Positions 54,850 through 63,632 of a DNA stretch of 64,000 nucleotides are shown piece after piece (position 1 is the first letter of the stretch; every line of letters begins with the position of its first letter). A program made the position numbers and the translations under genes. The notes beneath the pieces were generated by a model, which worked only from the letters and a program-made list of their open reading frames with translations, searched no databases and was not told the DNA's origin. The stretch is taken from positions 35,160-99,159 of the forward strand of contig JAGXGC010000036.1 in the NCBI GenBank assembly GCA_024636935.1, read 5' to 3'. The stretch is from Sideroxydans sp. Lineage in GTDB: Bacteria > Pseudomonadota > Gammaproteobacteria > Burkholderiales > Gallionellaceae.

Positions 54850-55940
54850 TGATCTTTCTCCTCCACATTCATGATGCGGCGACGTGCCCAGGCCAGATAG
54901 ATCACCAGCAAGACAGGGAACACCGCCGAAGCGATCTGCGACATCCAGTTGAAGTTGCGCAGATGACCGTAGTGCCAATGATACAAGCGCATGGCGGCAG
55001 CGGGTGCGGCACTGTCCAATACCCCTGCTGCGAGCGCCAGATAAGCAACACTCGTTGCCAGCGCCGCCCACAGCAGCACCGAACGCGGCAACCAGAAACT
55101 AGCACCCGTCAGCGCCAGTCCTGCCAACAGCCCCAACACCGCCTCACCGTTCAACCACAGCATCAAAGCCCAGGACCGCAGCAGCACCGCCGCCGTGATG
55201 AACTTGCCCAGCGCCACCACACTCAGCATCAGCAACAATGCCGCTGCCACGTGTCGGCGGATGCGGAACAAGGTCTGCAACAGCAAACCGATCAGCAACA
55301 GATTACAGGCCACCGCCGCACTCGCCCACAGACTGAATTGCTGCGGAGAGAAAGATGCGATCCGTCCCGCCGCTTCGGTTAGGAATACATTCCCCAGCAT
55401 GGGCAGCGAAGGATTGATCTGCGCGAACATCCACAACATCACCAGTGCCAGACCGAAATCCACCCCCGTGCCGCGCTGGAACAATGCTATACGCCACTCT
55501 GTGGCACGGGCGAACCAAGGCTGCGGCGCAATCAACACTGCCAACACTGAGCCGCACAGCGCACCCAAGCCATTGTTCAGCACATCGACATTAGCCGCGG
55601 CACGCATAGGCAGATACATCTGTAGATATTCCATCAACAATGACAACGCCAGTGCCGCCAATGTCGCCAGCCACACACTATTCAGGGGCTTGAGTCGCGT
55701 GCTCAGATTGAGTGCAAGCAACATGCCCAAAGGCAGATATGCCAACCAGTTCGCCATAGCGTCAAATGCCGTGTAGGCCTGCCCTAGCGGCGAAGTGAGC
55801 ACCTCCACAACTGTCTGCGCCGAAGCCTGCCAACCCGCGAAAGGAGAGAGACTGGCATATACGATCATCAGCACATACCCCGCCAGCAGATAGCGGCGCA
55901 GCAAGGAACGATCAGCTTGTGCGTACAGTTCGGGCATCAT
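54846..55940 (-). CDS. VanZ-family membrane protein
   Basis: This 364-residue protein has about ten hydrophobic segments. The N-terminal 130 residues show the VanZ core (LMIVYASLSPFAGW, FDAMANWLAYLPLGMLLALNLSTRL, LSLLMEYLQMYLPMRAANVDVLNNGLGALCG). The rest is an uncharacterised helical extension ending in a charged tail. VanZ proteins lower teicoplanin sensitivity in enterococci, but elsewhere their role is unknown. It is the first gene of the five-gene overlap chain. The 117 bases upstream, shared with the hemerythrin gene, should hold the promoters. Confidence 0.85.
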   Translation of the reverse strand: MMPELYAQADRSLLRRYLLAGYVLMIVYASLSPFAGWQASAQTVVEVLTSPLGQAYTAFDAMANWLAYLPLGMLLALNLSTRLKPLNSVWLATLAALALSLLMEYLQMYLPMRAAANVDVLNNGLGALCGSVLAVLIAPQPWFARATEWRIALFQRGTGVDFGLALVMLWMFAQINPSLPMLGNVFLTEAAGRIASFSPQQFSLWASAAVACNLLLIGLLLQTLFRIRRHVAAALLLMLSVVALGKFITAAVLLRSWALMLWLNGEAVLGLLAGLALTGASFWLPRSVLLWAALATSVAYLALAAGVLDSAAPAAAMRLYHWHYGHLRNFNWMSQIASAVFPVLLVIYLAWARRRIMNVEEKDQ

Positions 55941-56057
55941 GCATACCCGATGAAAAAGGTCGGGCTCATTTTAGTTGACTCGGCAGTAGGGGTAGTAAAG
56001 AATGCGGACCGAAGTTAAAAAAACTACTAAGTTAGTCGCGCCACACCGGAGGAGATT

Positions 56058-56522
56058 ATGTCATACCTGCACTGGTCCAATGAGCTGGACACAGGGATTG
56101 AAGTCATCGACAAGCAGCATCGACGCATCGTCGATCTCATCAACGAATTGAATACCGCCAACGAGTCCGGCGATACCACTGTAATCAATCATGTACTTGG
56201 CGAACTGGTCGACTACACCCTGTCACATTTCAGCTTCGAGGAAGAGTTACAAGAGAAGGCGAACTATCCCTTCTACAAAGCCCACAAACGCGTGCACGAG
56301 ATATTCACCAAGCGCGTCAGCGAATTCCAGAAACGCGCAGCCGATGGCGAGAACGTCGCACCTGAACTGCTCGCCATGCTTAAGATATGGCTGGTCAACC
56401 ACATCAAGGGTGACGATGCCGACTACGTCGAGGCCGTGGTGAACTCACTCGGCGTCGAGATTAAAAAATCTGACACCTCAGGTGGCTGGCTGGGCAATGC
56501 CATGAAGAAGTTCTTCGGCTGA
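56058..56522 (+). CDS. Bacteriohemerythrin
   Basis: This 154-residue protein binds O2 at a di-iron centre. The ligand set is visible: His in LHWSNELDTG and DKQHRRIVDL, HFSFEEELQ (His and Glu), KAHKRVHEIF (two His) and NHIKGDDADY (His and Asp). A short GGWLGNAMKKFFG tail follows the four-helix bundle. It may deliver, store or sense oxygen, which suits microaerophilic life. A strong GGAGG site precedes the ATG. It is divergent from the vanZ-like gene. Confidence 0.95.
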   Translation: MSYLHWSNELDTGIEVIDKQHRRIVDLINELNTANESGDTTVINHVLGELVDYTLSHFSFEEELQEKANYPFYKAHKRVHEIFTKRVSEFQKRAADGENVAPELLAMLKIWLVNHIKGDDADYVEAVVNSLGVEIKKSDTSGGWLGNAMKKFFG

Positions 56523-56583
56523 TTCACTTCGAAGCGGCATCCAGCCGCTTCACAAGCAGTGCACGCACCCTTCTCCACCCTGC

Positions 56584-57294
56584 CTAGAATCTTTCATACG
56601 GTGCCAGATAACGCCATTGCTCCACCGGCAACTTGCCCATAGACAAGCGACCTATGCGCAAACGGCGCAAACTTAACAATTCCAGACCGACGCTGTCACA
56701 CATGAACGCGATCTGCCCCGACCGTACACCCTTCAACGCGAAACGTAAGCGAGTCTCGTTCTGACGACTGACCTTGGCCGGAGACAAAAGCTTATCGTTG
56801 AAAGTCAGCCCGTGATTCAACAACTTCAGTCCCTCCTCCGACAACTCGCCCGACACCTCAGCAACATATTCCTGCTCTACCGTAGCCGCGCCATCCACCA
56901 ATTTGCGCGACACGCGGAAGTCCTGAGTGAACACTGACATACCGCTCGCATTCGGCTCCAACGGCAGGCAGGGCGTCATGCGCACGAAGTGTTGTTGCAA
57001 CACACGGATATGGGAATGGTCATCCTCCGCTTGCGTATCGGCACGCAACAGCGACGTCACCGCCTCGTCATTCATGCCCAGCGGCCGATGCAACATAATG
57101 GTCACCGGCTCCACCGGCACCGCCTTGGCCGCCGGATCAAGCTCCACCTTCTGCTCCCCCACCATGAACTGCGGCAACTCCACCACCTGCCCATCCACCT
57201 TCACCCAGCCCCCAGAGATATACAGCTCCGCCTCGCGGCGCGAGCAGGAGACCAGTTCGGCAAGACGTTTGGCAAGGCGGATAGGTTCGGTCAT
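56584..57294 (-). CDS. RsuA-family pseudouridine synthase with altered catalytic motif
   Basis: This 236-residue protein has an N-terminal S4 RNA-binding domain (LAKRLAELVSCSRREAELYISGGWVKVDG) and an RsuA/RluF-type synthase fold ending in LRIGRLSMGKLPVEQWRYL. The position of the invariant RLDxxTSGL motif reads PLEPNASGM, with Glu at residue 113 in place of the catalytic Asp and Pro in place of Arg. It could be a divergent active branch or a non-catalytic RNA-binding remnant. The ATG at 57292-57294 was preferred to a GTG nine bases earlier. It converges with nothing close; bacteriohemerythrin ends 61 bases away. Confidence 0.8.
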   Translation of the reverse strand: MTEPIRLAKRLAELVSCSRREAELYISGGWVKVDGQVVELPQFMVGEQKVELDPAAKAVPVEPVTIMLHRPLGMNDEAVTSLLRADTQAEDDHSHIRVLQQHFVRMTPCLPLEPNASGMSVFTQDFRVSRKLVDGAATVEQEYVAEVSGELSEEGLKLLNHGLTFNDKLLSPAKVSRQNETRLRFALKGVRSGQIAFMCDSVGLELLSLRRLRIGRLSMGKLPVEQWRYLAPYERF

Positions 57295-57366
57295 GGGAGG
57301 CACTTCGTGAAAACAAGGTGCGCATTGTAAACGCTAGCCCCCGCCGTTCCCCTGTAAAATCCGGCC

Positions 57367-57606
57367 ATGGATACCCACCACAAACCCGCGAACCGCCCCA
57401 CACTGGAAGGCATAACGCTTGAAACCATCGTCACCAAGCTTTCCGAAAGCATGGGATGGGAAGCGATGGCCGATGCAGTACCTATCCGCTGTTTCACGCA
57501 TGATCCGAGTGTGAAATCGAGTTTGAAGTTCTTGCGGAGGACGCCTTGGGCTAGGGCGAAGGTGGAGGAGTTGTATTTGCGCAAACTGTCACCTGCGACA
57601 CGCTGA
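57367..57606 (+). CDS. VF530-family DNA-binding protein
   Basis: This 79-residue protein matches the VF530/DUF2132 family, with PTLEGITLETIVTKLSESMGWEAMADAVPIRCFTHDPSVKSSLKFLRRTPWARAKVEELYL covering almost the full length. The family is a small helical fold proposed to bind DNA, with unknown role. It is a single gene upstream of the large signalling gene; the 133-base gap between them contains the poly-C promoter. Confidence 0.85.
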   Translation: MDTHHKPANRPTLEGITLETIVTKLSESMGWEAMADAVPIRCFTHDPSVKSSLKFLRRTPWARAKVEELYLRKLSPATR

Positions 57607-57663
57607 ACCACGCCAATAACTGTACTTTATTTGTTGGTTATTACCCTTTATTGAAGCAATGAA

Positions 57664-57692
57664 TTGCCTTACCCCCCCCCCATTGCTATCCT
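57664..57692 (+). promoter_or_regulatory. Promoter with poly-C tract in spacer, likely phase-variable
   Basis: TTGCCT (57664-57669, 4 of 6 to TTGACA) and TATCCT (57687-57692, 4 of 6 to TATAAT) are separated by exactly 17 bases, of which ten consecutive positions (57672-57681) are C. Slippage by one base would move the spacer to 16 or 18 and change strength. The predicted transcript starts about 40 bases before the GTG of the CheB-CheR-GGDEF-EAL gene. The tract can be read directly; the promoter role is inference. Confidence 0.55.
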
Positions 57693-57739
57693 GCGCCAAG
57701 TAATTTCCAGCTTGAGTAGGACCGCAAAGGGGAAACATC

Positions 57740-60700
57740 GTGACAGACTCAGCAGCAAAGAAGAAACCGGTAGCCAAGAAGGCACCGGCAAAGAAAACAA
57801 GCGCAGCTACAACTAAGTCACGTTCTGCAACAGTACCCAAAAGATCCAAAGTACAGATCGCTGAAAAACCGCTGCGCCCCTATATGGTCGGCATCGGCGC
57901 ATCGGCTGGCGGACTCGAGGCGCTGTCCACGCTGATCGCAGCTCTCCCCTCCGACCTCGGCATCTCCTACGTCGTCCTGCAACACCTTTCCCCCACCCAC
58001 CGCAGCATGATGGCGCAACTGCTTGGTCGCGAAACAGCAATGGCTGTGTTGGAAGCGGAAGAGGGCATGCAGCCCGAACCCAATACGATCTATGTCGCTC
58101 CGGCCACCAGCAACTTGATACTGAAAGACGGTTGTCTGATGCTGATCGAAGGCCCACCCGAAGCCCGCCCACGCCCGTCAGTCAATCTGTTCCTCACCTC
58201 ACTGGCAGAAGAAAAGATCGAAGATGCCATCGGCGTCATTCTTTCAGGCACCGGCAGCGATGGGGCCGCCGGTTTGCGCGACATCAAGGCCGCCGGTGGC
58301 TACACCTTCGCCCAAGATCCGCAGACTGCGAAATACTCAGGCATGCCTCAATCCGCCATGGACACCGGCTGTGTGGACTGGGTGTTATCAGCTGAAGGGA
58401 TCGCCGAAGAGATCGCCATCATCGCCCGCTCCCACGGCGCGGTCACTGTAGTCAAGGAAGCGCCGGTCGCAGCCACCACACTGAAAAAGCTGCTGATGAA
58501 GGTCAAACAACAGACACGCATCGATTTTTCCGGCTACAAAGAAGGCACCTTGTGGCGGCGCATCGAGCGACGCATGGCAGCACGCCACATCGTTGACCTC
58601 AGCAGATATCTTGAACTCGTGGATGAGATGCCTGAAGAGTTGGAGCATCTGGGCAAAGACATCCTGATCTCGGTCACCGCTTTCTTCCGCGATCCGGAAG
58701 CATTCAAAGCACTGCGCGGCGTCCTGCAAGACATCGTGCAAGCCAAGCAGCCGGGCGACGAGATCCGCATTTGGGTATCTGCCTGTGCGACAGGTGAAGA
58801 GGCATACACCATCGCCATCTTGCTGTCTGAGATCCTGGGGCCGAACGCAATACAGTACCGTATCCAGATCTTCGCCACCGACATCGACCTCAATGCGCTG
58901 GCTATCGCCCGCAAAGGCTCGTACGCAGAAAGCGCCCTGTCCAATCTGGAGCCCGGCTTAGTGCTGCGCTATTTCCAGAAAGTCGGCAACCGCTTGGAAG
59001 TCTCTCGCACCTTGCGTGACATGGTGGTGGTAGCACGTCAGGATCTGGTTCAGGATCCACCCTTCCTGCGGGTGGATATGGTCACCTGCCGCAACATGCT
59101 CATCTATCTGCAAAACGAATTGCAGGCCAAGGTGCTCTCGACGTTTCATTACAGCCTGCTTCCCGGCGGCCTTCTGTTCCTTGGCAAATCAGAGGGCATC
59201 TTCAATCAGGAAGCCTTGTTTGAAGTCGTAGACAAATCCGCACGCATCTACCGCCGTGGCACAAGCGAATCACGCATCCAGATTCCTTCGTTCCGTCTGC
59301 CGGATAGCGTGAATGAGCGTTTTTCTGCCAAAACAGCACCCGCCAATACCGAGTCACGTTTGATCGAAGAAGCCTTGCGTCGCTATGTGCCGGCTTCGGT
59401 GCTCATCAACAACAGCTTCGACATCCTGCACATCCACGGCGATGTCACGCCTTATCTTGCTGTGTTGGCCGGTAAGCCGAACTTCAATTTGCAGAACCTG
59501 CTGCGGCGTGAGATGCGCGCCGACCTGCAGATATTGCAACATCACGCTGAACAGAAACAGGAATCCGCCATCGGCAGACCGCACAGCGTCAAGATCGGCG
59601 ACGAGATGCGCGATGTGCGCATCGCTGTTCACCCCATGGAACATAACGCCCTGGCCCACCCTTTCTTTCTAGTCGGCTTTGAGGTACTTCCGCCACATGA
59701 GAATGTAGTAACAGAACCCGGTGGCCAGATCCTGACTGAAGAGGCGCGCAACGTACGCGAACTGGAAGACGAACTGATCTCCACTCGAGAGCGCTTGCAA
59801 ACTGTGATCGAGGAGTTGGAAACGTCCAACGAGGAGATGCAGGCGCTCAATGAGGAAGTCGTCGCCGCCAACGAAGAGTTGCAATCCTCCAACGAAGAGT
59901 TGGAAGCGGCCAACGAAGAGCTGCAATCCACCAATGAAGAACTGACCACCGTCAACGAAGAGGTGCAAGTGCGCTCTGCCGAACAGGCCGAGCTATTGAA
60001 CGACTTGGAAAATATCCAGAACAGCGTCGGCTTCCCGATTCTGGTATGCAACGCCGAGCTCGAGCTCACTCGTTTCAATAGTCCCGCTGCAGCGTTGTTC
60101 TCATTATCCAATTCCTCGATCCGCCAATTGATCACCGCTTTGCGGCTACCGATCGGCATGAAGGATTTCTCGGGCATGGTGCATGCGGCGATCACAAACA
60201 ACCGGGCGACGGAAGAACATATCTTCTCCAGCGAACGGCATTACCTGCTTCACGTCTCTCCCTACCAGACCAAGATACGCAACAATCGTGGCGCGATCAT
60301 AGTGATGCTCGATTACACCGAACGGCTAGCGGCAGAACGTGAGGTGCGCAAAAACCGCGAGATCCTGCTGGCGATCATGAACAACTCCACGTCCATCGTC
60401 TCCCTCAAAGACCTGGCCGGACGTTACGAATTCGTCAACCAGCAGTTCGAAAAGTTCTTCAAAGTCGATGCGAAAAAAGTGATCGGCAAAACCGATGCGC
60501 AAATCTTCGCGCGCAAGATGGCCGACGATTTCCGCACCAAAGAACTTGAAGTAGTGCGCAAGAAAACCGTGCTGGAATTTGAAGACCACCTGTTACTTGA
60601 AGCAGACAAGGAACGATTCCTGCATTCCGTACGCTTCCCCCTGCTGGATGAAGATGGCGAGGTGTACAGCGTGTGCACCCAGGCCACGGATGTCTCTGAA

Positions 60701-62368
60701 CATAAGCATGCTGAAGATCAGTTGCGTCTCGCCGCACGTGTTTTCGACCGCGCCGGCGAAGGCATCGTTGTAACCGACCCTAAGCAGAACATCCTGACCG
60801 TCAACGAAGCCTTCACCCAGATGACCGGATACAGCTCGGATGAAGCGGTCGGCAAAACGCCCGCCCTGCTTTCCTCAGGCAAACACGACAAAGTATTCTA
60901 CGAACATCTGTGGGAGCGGCTGAGCAATCATGGCTGGTGGCAAGGCGAGATATGGAACAAACGCAAGAACGGTGAGATCTACCCAGAATGGCTCACCATC
61001 AATGCTGTGCGTGATACGCAAGGTGAAATCGTTAATTATGTCGGCATCTTCAGCGACATCTCAGTCGTCAAAGAATCACAGCGCAAAGTCGAATTCCTCG
61101 CCACCCATGACGAGCTCACCGGCCTGCCCAACCGCACACTATTCCTTGATCGCTTGCGTCAAGCCATCGCACATGCCGAACGTAACCAACATAACTTCTG
61201 CGTATTGTTCGTCGATCTGGACAACTTCAAAGTCATCAACGATTCGCTAGGCCATGCCGCGGGTGACGATCTGCTGCAAGAGATTTCACGCCGACTGCGT
61301 GACTGTGTGCGCGGCCCAGATACCGTGGCACGCTTCGGCGGCGACGAGTTTGCCCTGCTGATCGAAGAAGCGTCCGTTGAAGAAGCTGAGATGACTGCAC
61401 AACGCATTGCCGAATCTCTACTGCACCCTCATTTGATCGGCAGACAGAATGTCTATCCGGGTGCCAGTATCGGCATCTGCCTCTATCCAAATGACGGGGC
61501 CGACCCTGAGACCTTGCTCAAGAATGCCGATAGCGCCATGTACAAAGCCAAGGATGGCGGCAAAAACACTCATCACTTCTTTACCGAGGAACTCAAGCAG
61601 GCCGCCGACGAGCGTCTCAAGTTGGAAACCGGTTTGCGTAGTGCCATAGCCAAAAAGGAACTGTCTTTGGTTTACCAGCCCAAATGGGATATTGTCAGCC
61701 AACGTTTGATAGGCGTTGAGGCACTGGTGCGCTGGAACCACTTGAATGTGGCTATACCGCCTTCGAAATTCATCCCGCTGGCAGAAAAGAGCGGTCTGAT
61801 TGAATCACTCGGCGAATGGATTGCCACCACTGCCTGCCAACAGATGGCCGAGTGGCTCAAAAAGGGCGTACCCATCCCACAGATGTCGATCAACATCTCC
61901 GCCGAACAATTCAAGCGCACCAACATCCCCGCCTTGATGTTGCGCCTACTCAGTCAGCATCGAATAGAAGCCAGCCACATCATGCTGGAACTGACCGAAA
62001 GCGCTTTGATGGAAGACATTGAAAGCATCCAACAAGTGTTGCTGGAACTGAAAGCACTAGGCGTAAAGATCAGCATCGACGATTTCGGAACAGGCTATTC
62101 CTCACTCGCCTATCTGCGAAAGCTGCCGATCAATGAGTTGAAGATCCCCCGTGAATTCATCATGGACATCCACAACAACGAGGATGATCAATCCATCGCC
62201 AAGACCATAATAGTCATGGCGCAAACGCTGGGGTTCACTGTGGTGGCAGAAGGTATCGAGACCCAAGCGCAATTGGATATCTTGCGCAAAATGGGATGCG
62301 ATATCGCACAGGGGTTCTTGTTGGCTAAACCGATGTCGGCTCAGGAGTTGGTGGAGAAGCATTGTTGA
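57740..62368 (+). CDS. CheB-CheR-PAS-GGDEF-EAL hybrid signalling protein
   Basis: This 1542-residue soluble protein has a Lys/Ala-rich N-terminus (1-40), then a CheB methylesterase domain with intact S55-H82-D174 triad (GIGASAGG, QHLSPTH, SGTGSDGA). The CheR methyltransferase domain (about 250-500) has YKEGTLWRRIERRM and VSACATGEEAYTIA. A Glu-rich coiled coil (about 675-745) of repeated EELxxxNEE units follows, then three PAS-like regions (about 755-1110). Last come a GGDEF domain (GGDEF at 1200-1204) and an EAL domain (E1327-A-L, with DDFGTGYSSLAYL). GGDEF and EAL motifs look intact, so it could make and break c-di-GMP. The start is GTG. No transmembrane segment is seen. Confidence 0.93.
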   Translation: MTDSAAKKKPVAKKAPAKKTSAATTKSRSATVPKRSKVQIAEKPLRPYMVGIGASAGGLEALSTLIAALPSDLGISYVVLQHLSPTHRSMMAQLLGRETAMAVLEAEEGMQPEPNTIYVAPATSNLILKDGCLMLIEGPPEARPRPSVNLFLTSLAEEKIEDAIGVILSGTGSDGAAGLRDIKAAGGYTFAQDPQTAKYSGMPQSAMDTGCVDWVLSAEGIAEEIAIIARSHGAVTVVKEAPVAATTLKKLLMKVKQQTRIDFSGYKEGTLWRRIERRMAARHIVDLSRYLELVDEMPEELEHLGKDILISVTAFFRDPEAFKALRGVLQDIVQAKQPGDEIRIWVSACATGEEAYTIAILLSEILGPNAIQYRIQIFATDIDLNALAIARKGSYAESALSNLEPGLVLRYFQKVGNRLEVSRTLRDMVVVARQDLVQDPPFLRVDMVTCRNMLIYLQNELQAKVLSTFHYSLLPGGLLFLGKSEGIFNQEALFEVVDKSARIYRRGTSESRIQIPSFRLPDSVNERFSAKTAPANTESRLIEEALRRYVPASVLINNSFDILHIHGDVTPYLAVLAGKPNFNLQNLLRREMRADLQILQHHAEQKQESAIGRPHSVKIGDEMRDVRIAVHPMEHNALAHPFFLVGFEVLPPHENVVTEPGGQILTEEARNVRELEDELISTRERLQTVIEELETSNEEMQALNEEVVAANEELQSSNEELEAANEELQSTNEELTTVNEEVQVRSAEQAELLNDLENIQNSVGFPILVCNAELELTRFNSPAAALFSLSNSSIRQLITALRLPIGMKDFSGMVHAAITNNRATEEHIFSSERHYLLHVSPYQTKIRNNRGAIIVMLDYTERLAAEREVRKNREILLAIMNNSTSIVSLKDLAGRYEFVNQQFEKFFKVDAKKVIGKTDAQIFARKMADDFRTKELEVVRKKTVLEFEDHLLLEADKERFLHSVRFPLLDEDGEVYSVCTQATDVSEHKHAEDQLRLAARVFDRAGEGIVVTDPKQNILTVNEAFTQMTGYSSDEAVGKTPALLSSGKHDKVFYEHLWERLSNHGWWQGEIWNKRKNGEIYPEWLTINAVRDTQGEIVNYVGIFSDISVVKESQRKVEFLATHDELTGLPNRTLFLDRLRQAIAHAERNQHNFCVLFVDLDNFKVINDSLGHAAGDDLLQEISRRLRDCVRGPDTVARFGGDEFALLIEEASVEEAEMTAQRIAESLLHPHLIGRQNVYPGASIGICLYPNDGADPETLLKNADSAMYKAKDGGKNTHHFFTEELKQAADERLKLETGLRSAIAKKELSLVYQPKWDIVSQRLIGVEALVRWNHLNVAIPPSKFIPLAEKSGLIESLGEWIATTACQQMAEWLKKGVPIPQMSINISAEQFKRTNIPALMLRLLSQHRIEASHIMLELTESALMEDIESIQQVLLELKALGVKISIDDFGTGYSSLAYLRKLPINELKIPREFIMDIHNNEDDQSIAKTIIVMAQTLGFTVVAEGIETQAQLDILRKMGCDIAQGFLLAKPMSAQELVEKHC

Positions 62369-62427
62369 GATAGCAGGTGAGGTTGTTTTTCATCTACTGA
62401 ATTCAAAGTCAAAACCAACACCGTCGG

Positions 62428-62675
62428 GGGTAGCCCGACAGCTAGTCACTTTTTCTTGCTTCGCCAAGAAAAAGTAACCAAAAAGAAGGCGACCCCAGCT
62501 TCCCGCCCACTTCGTGGGTTCCCTGCGTTGCTCGACTGCTCAGGCGGCTGCGGAACTCGCGCTTCGCGCTCAGACAGTCCTCGCCGAAATCCCCTGACCA
62601 GCCTCCGCTACTCGGCGGCGCACAGGGGATGGAAAGTCAAAATCTAAAATCCTGTGTGGGCACTTCGTGCCCACA
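62428..62675 (+). repeat. Long intergenic repeat, copy A (inverted with copy B)
   Basis: The unit begins near GGGGGTAGCCCGACAGCTAG, continues CACTTTTTCTTGCTTCGCC, TTCCCGCCCACTTCGTGGGT, GGCGGCTGCGGAACTCGCGC, CAGTCCTCGCCGAAATCCCC, CTACTCGGCGGCGCACAGGG, and ends in the hairpin GTGGGCACTTCGTGCCCAC. The same series occurs reversed at 63633-63886. The small open frames in it are repeat-derived and not genes. With copy B it brackets the BRCT gene. Confidence 0.85.
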
Positions 62676-62685
62676 CTATTTGGCT

Positions 62686-63579
62686 TCATCCTTGATCGGC
62701 AACTGCATCGTGAAAGTCATTCTCGTGAACGATAAGCAATCGGGCTCCTGATTTGCGCAACTCAACTGCCTTCTCCACTTTGCGTCCGTAACATGCATAA
62801 GCCCAACAGGGGTTGCCCTCCGAACCAATAACTAAGTAGCTAACTTTCGCAGAAATAGAAGGAGCCACTTCACCACCCAAGCGGTTCACGGTTTCAGCAA
62901 GTTGAGCGCGTGTATAGCGTGTTGATGCGCCGGTGAAGCAAAACCTTGAACCGTCAAACTCAATTTCTGGGCAAACAGCACAAAGGCCCACAAGAGAGGT
63001 GCCCTCTGAAATTGATGGGCTAACAATTGTGCGCCCATCAAGAACGGCAATGAACTCCGAAAAGAATTCTTTGAGCATTTTTTGCTCTTGCTCATCAATC
63101 TTTTTATCTGCGAGGACTGCCGTAACTAAACTGCCAATTTCATCGTATGGCCAACAGGTTCTGAGATGCTCATGATCATCTAGCCACGATGAAAGGCCAC
63201 GTAGCTCTTCTTCAGAGATATTCCCGTCAGCAACAATCCCTCCGAGGATGGCATGAAGACGCTGAAGATCGGCAGTGGTCTTGTTGTAATACTCTGTTGA
63301 ACGAAGGCGTTCGCACAACCATATGATGTCGTCCCTTTCTTCTTGCGAGAGAACTCCATCATCCATTGCTGCTTGGACAACCGGAATCAATTCATTGAAT
63401 GGGTGGCGATCTTGTAGCTCAGCATGTTCACTAAGCCAGAGGCGAAGAAAACCAAATTCAGCAGCATTAATTGCACCATCAATCGAAATGCCTTCGATAA
63501 TACCCAAAAGGGAATTTACTGATTTTTCAAGTTGCGCGCGCGTGGTGAACTTTGCGTATTTCTGATGATCGGGATGCAT
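62686..63579 (-). CDS. TerB-like and BRCT-domain protein
   Basis: This 297-residue protein's N-terminal two-thirds contains three short helical repeats with acidic loops (SIDGAINAAEFGFL, AMDDGVLSQEERDDI, VADGNISEEELRGL, LADKKIDEQEQKML), a TerB/EF-hand-like pattern. The C-terminal 90 residues form a BRCT domain: GSRFCFTGASTRYTRAQLAETVNRLGGEV, KVSYLVIGSEGNPCWAYACYGRKVEKAVEL, LLIVHENDF. BRCT domains of this type bind phosphopeptides or DNA ends, as in NAD-dependent ligase. AGGAG precedes the ATG. It is enclosed by 250-bp inverted repeats and looks more AT-rich than its neighbours, which suggests acquisition. Function unknown. Confidence 0.8.
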   Translation of the reverse strand: MHPDHQKYAKFTTRAQLEKSVNSLLGIIEGISIDGAINAAEFGFLRLWLSEHAELQDRHPFNELIPVVQAAMDDGVLSQEERDDIIWLCERLRSTEYYNKTTADLQRLHAILGGIVADGNISEEELRGLSSWLDDHEHLRTCWPYDEIGSLVTAVLADKKIDEQEQKMLKEFFSEFIAVLDGRTIVSPSISEGTSLVGLCAVCPEIEFDGSRFCFTGASTRYTRAQLAETVNRLGGEVAPSISAKVSYLVIGSEGNPCWAYACYGRKVEKAVELRKSGARLLIVHENDFHDAVADQG

Positions 63580-63632
63580 ATTGGCTCCTGATAGAAATGA
63601 AGACTAAGCATAGCGCATTGCACAGCCAAATT

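Noticed and set aside
62456..62647. Small frame in repeat copy A, and similar frames at 63516-63965
   Set aside because: They translate the intergenic repeat, and both inverted copies give the same type of peptide. Such frames are common annotation artefacts.
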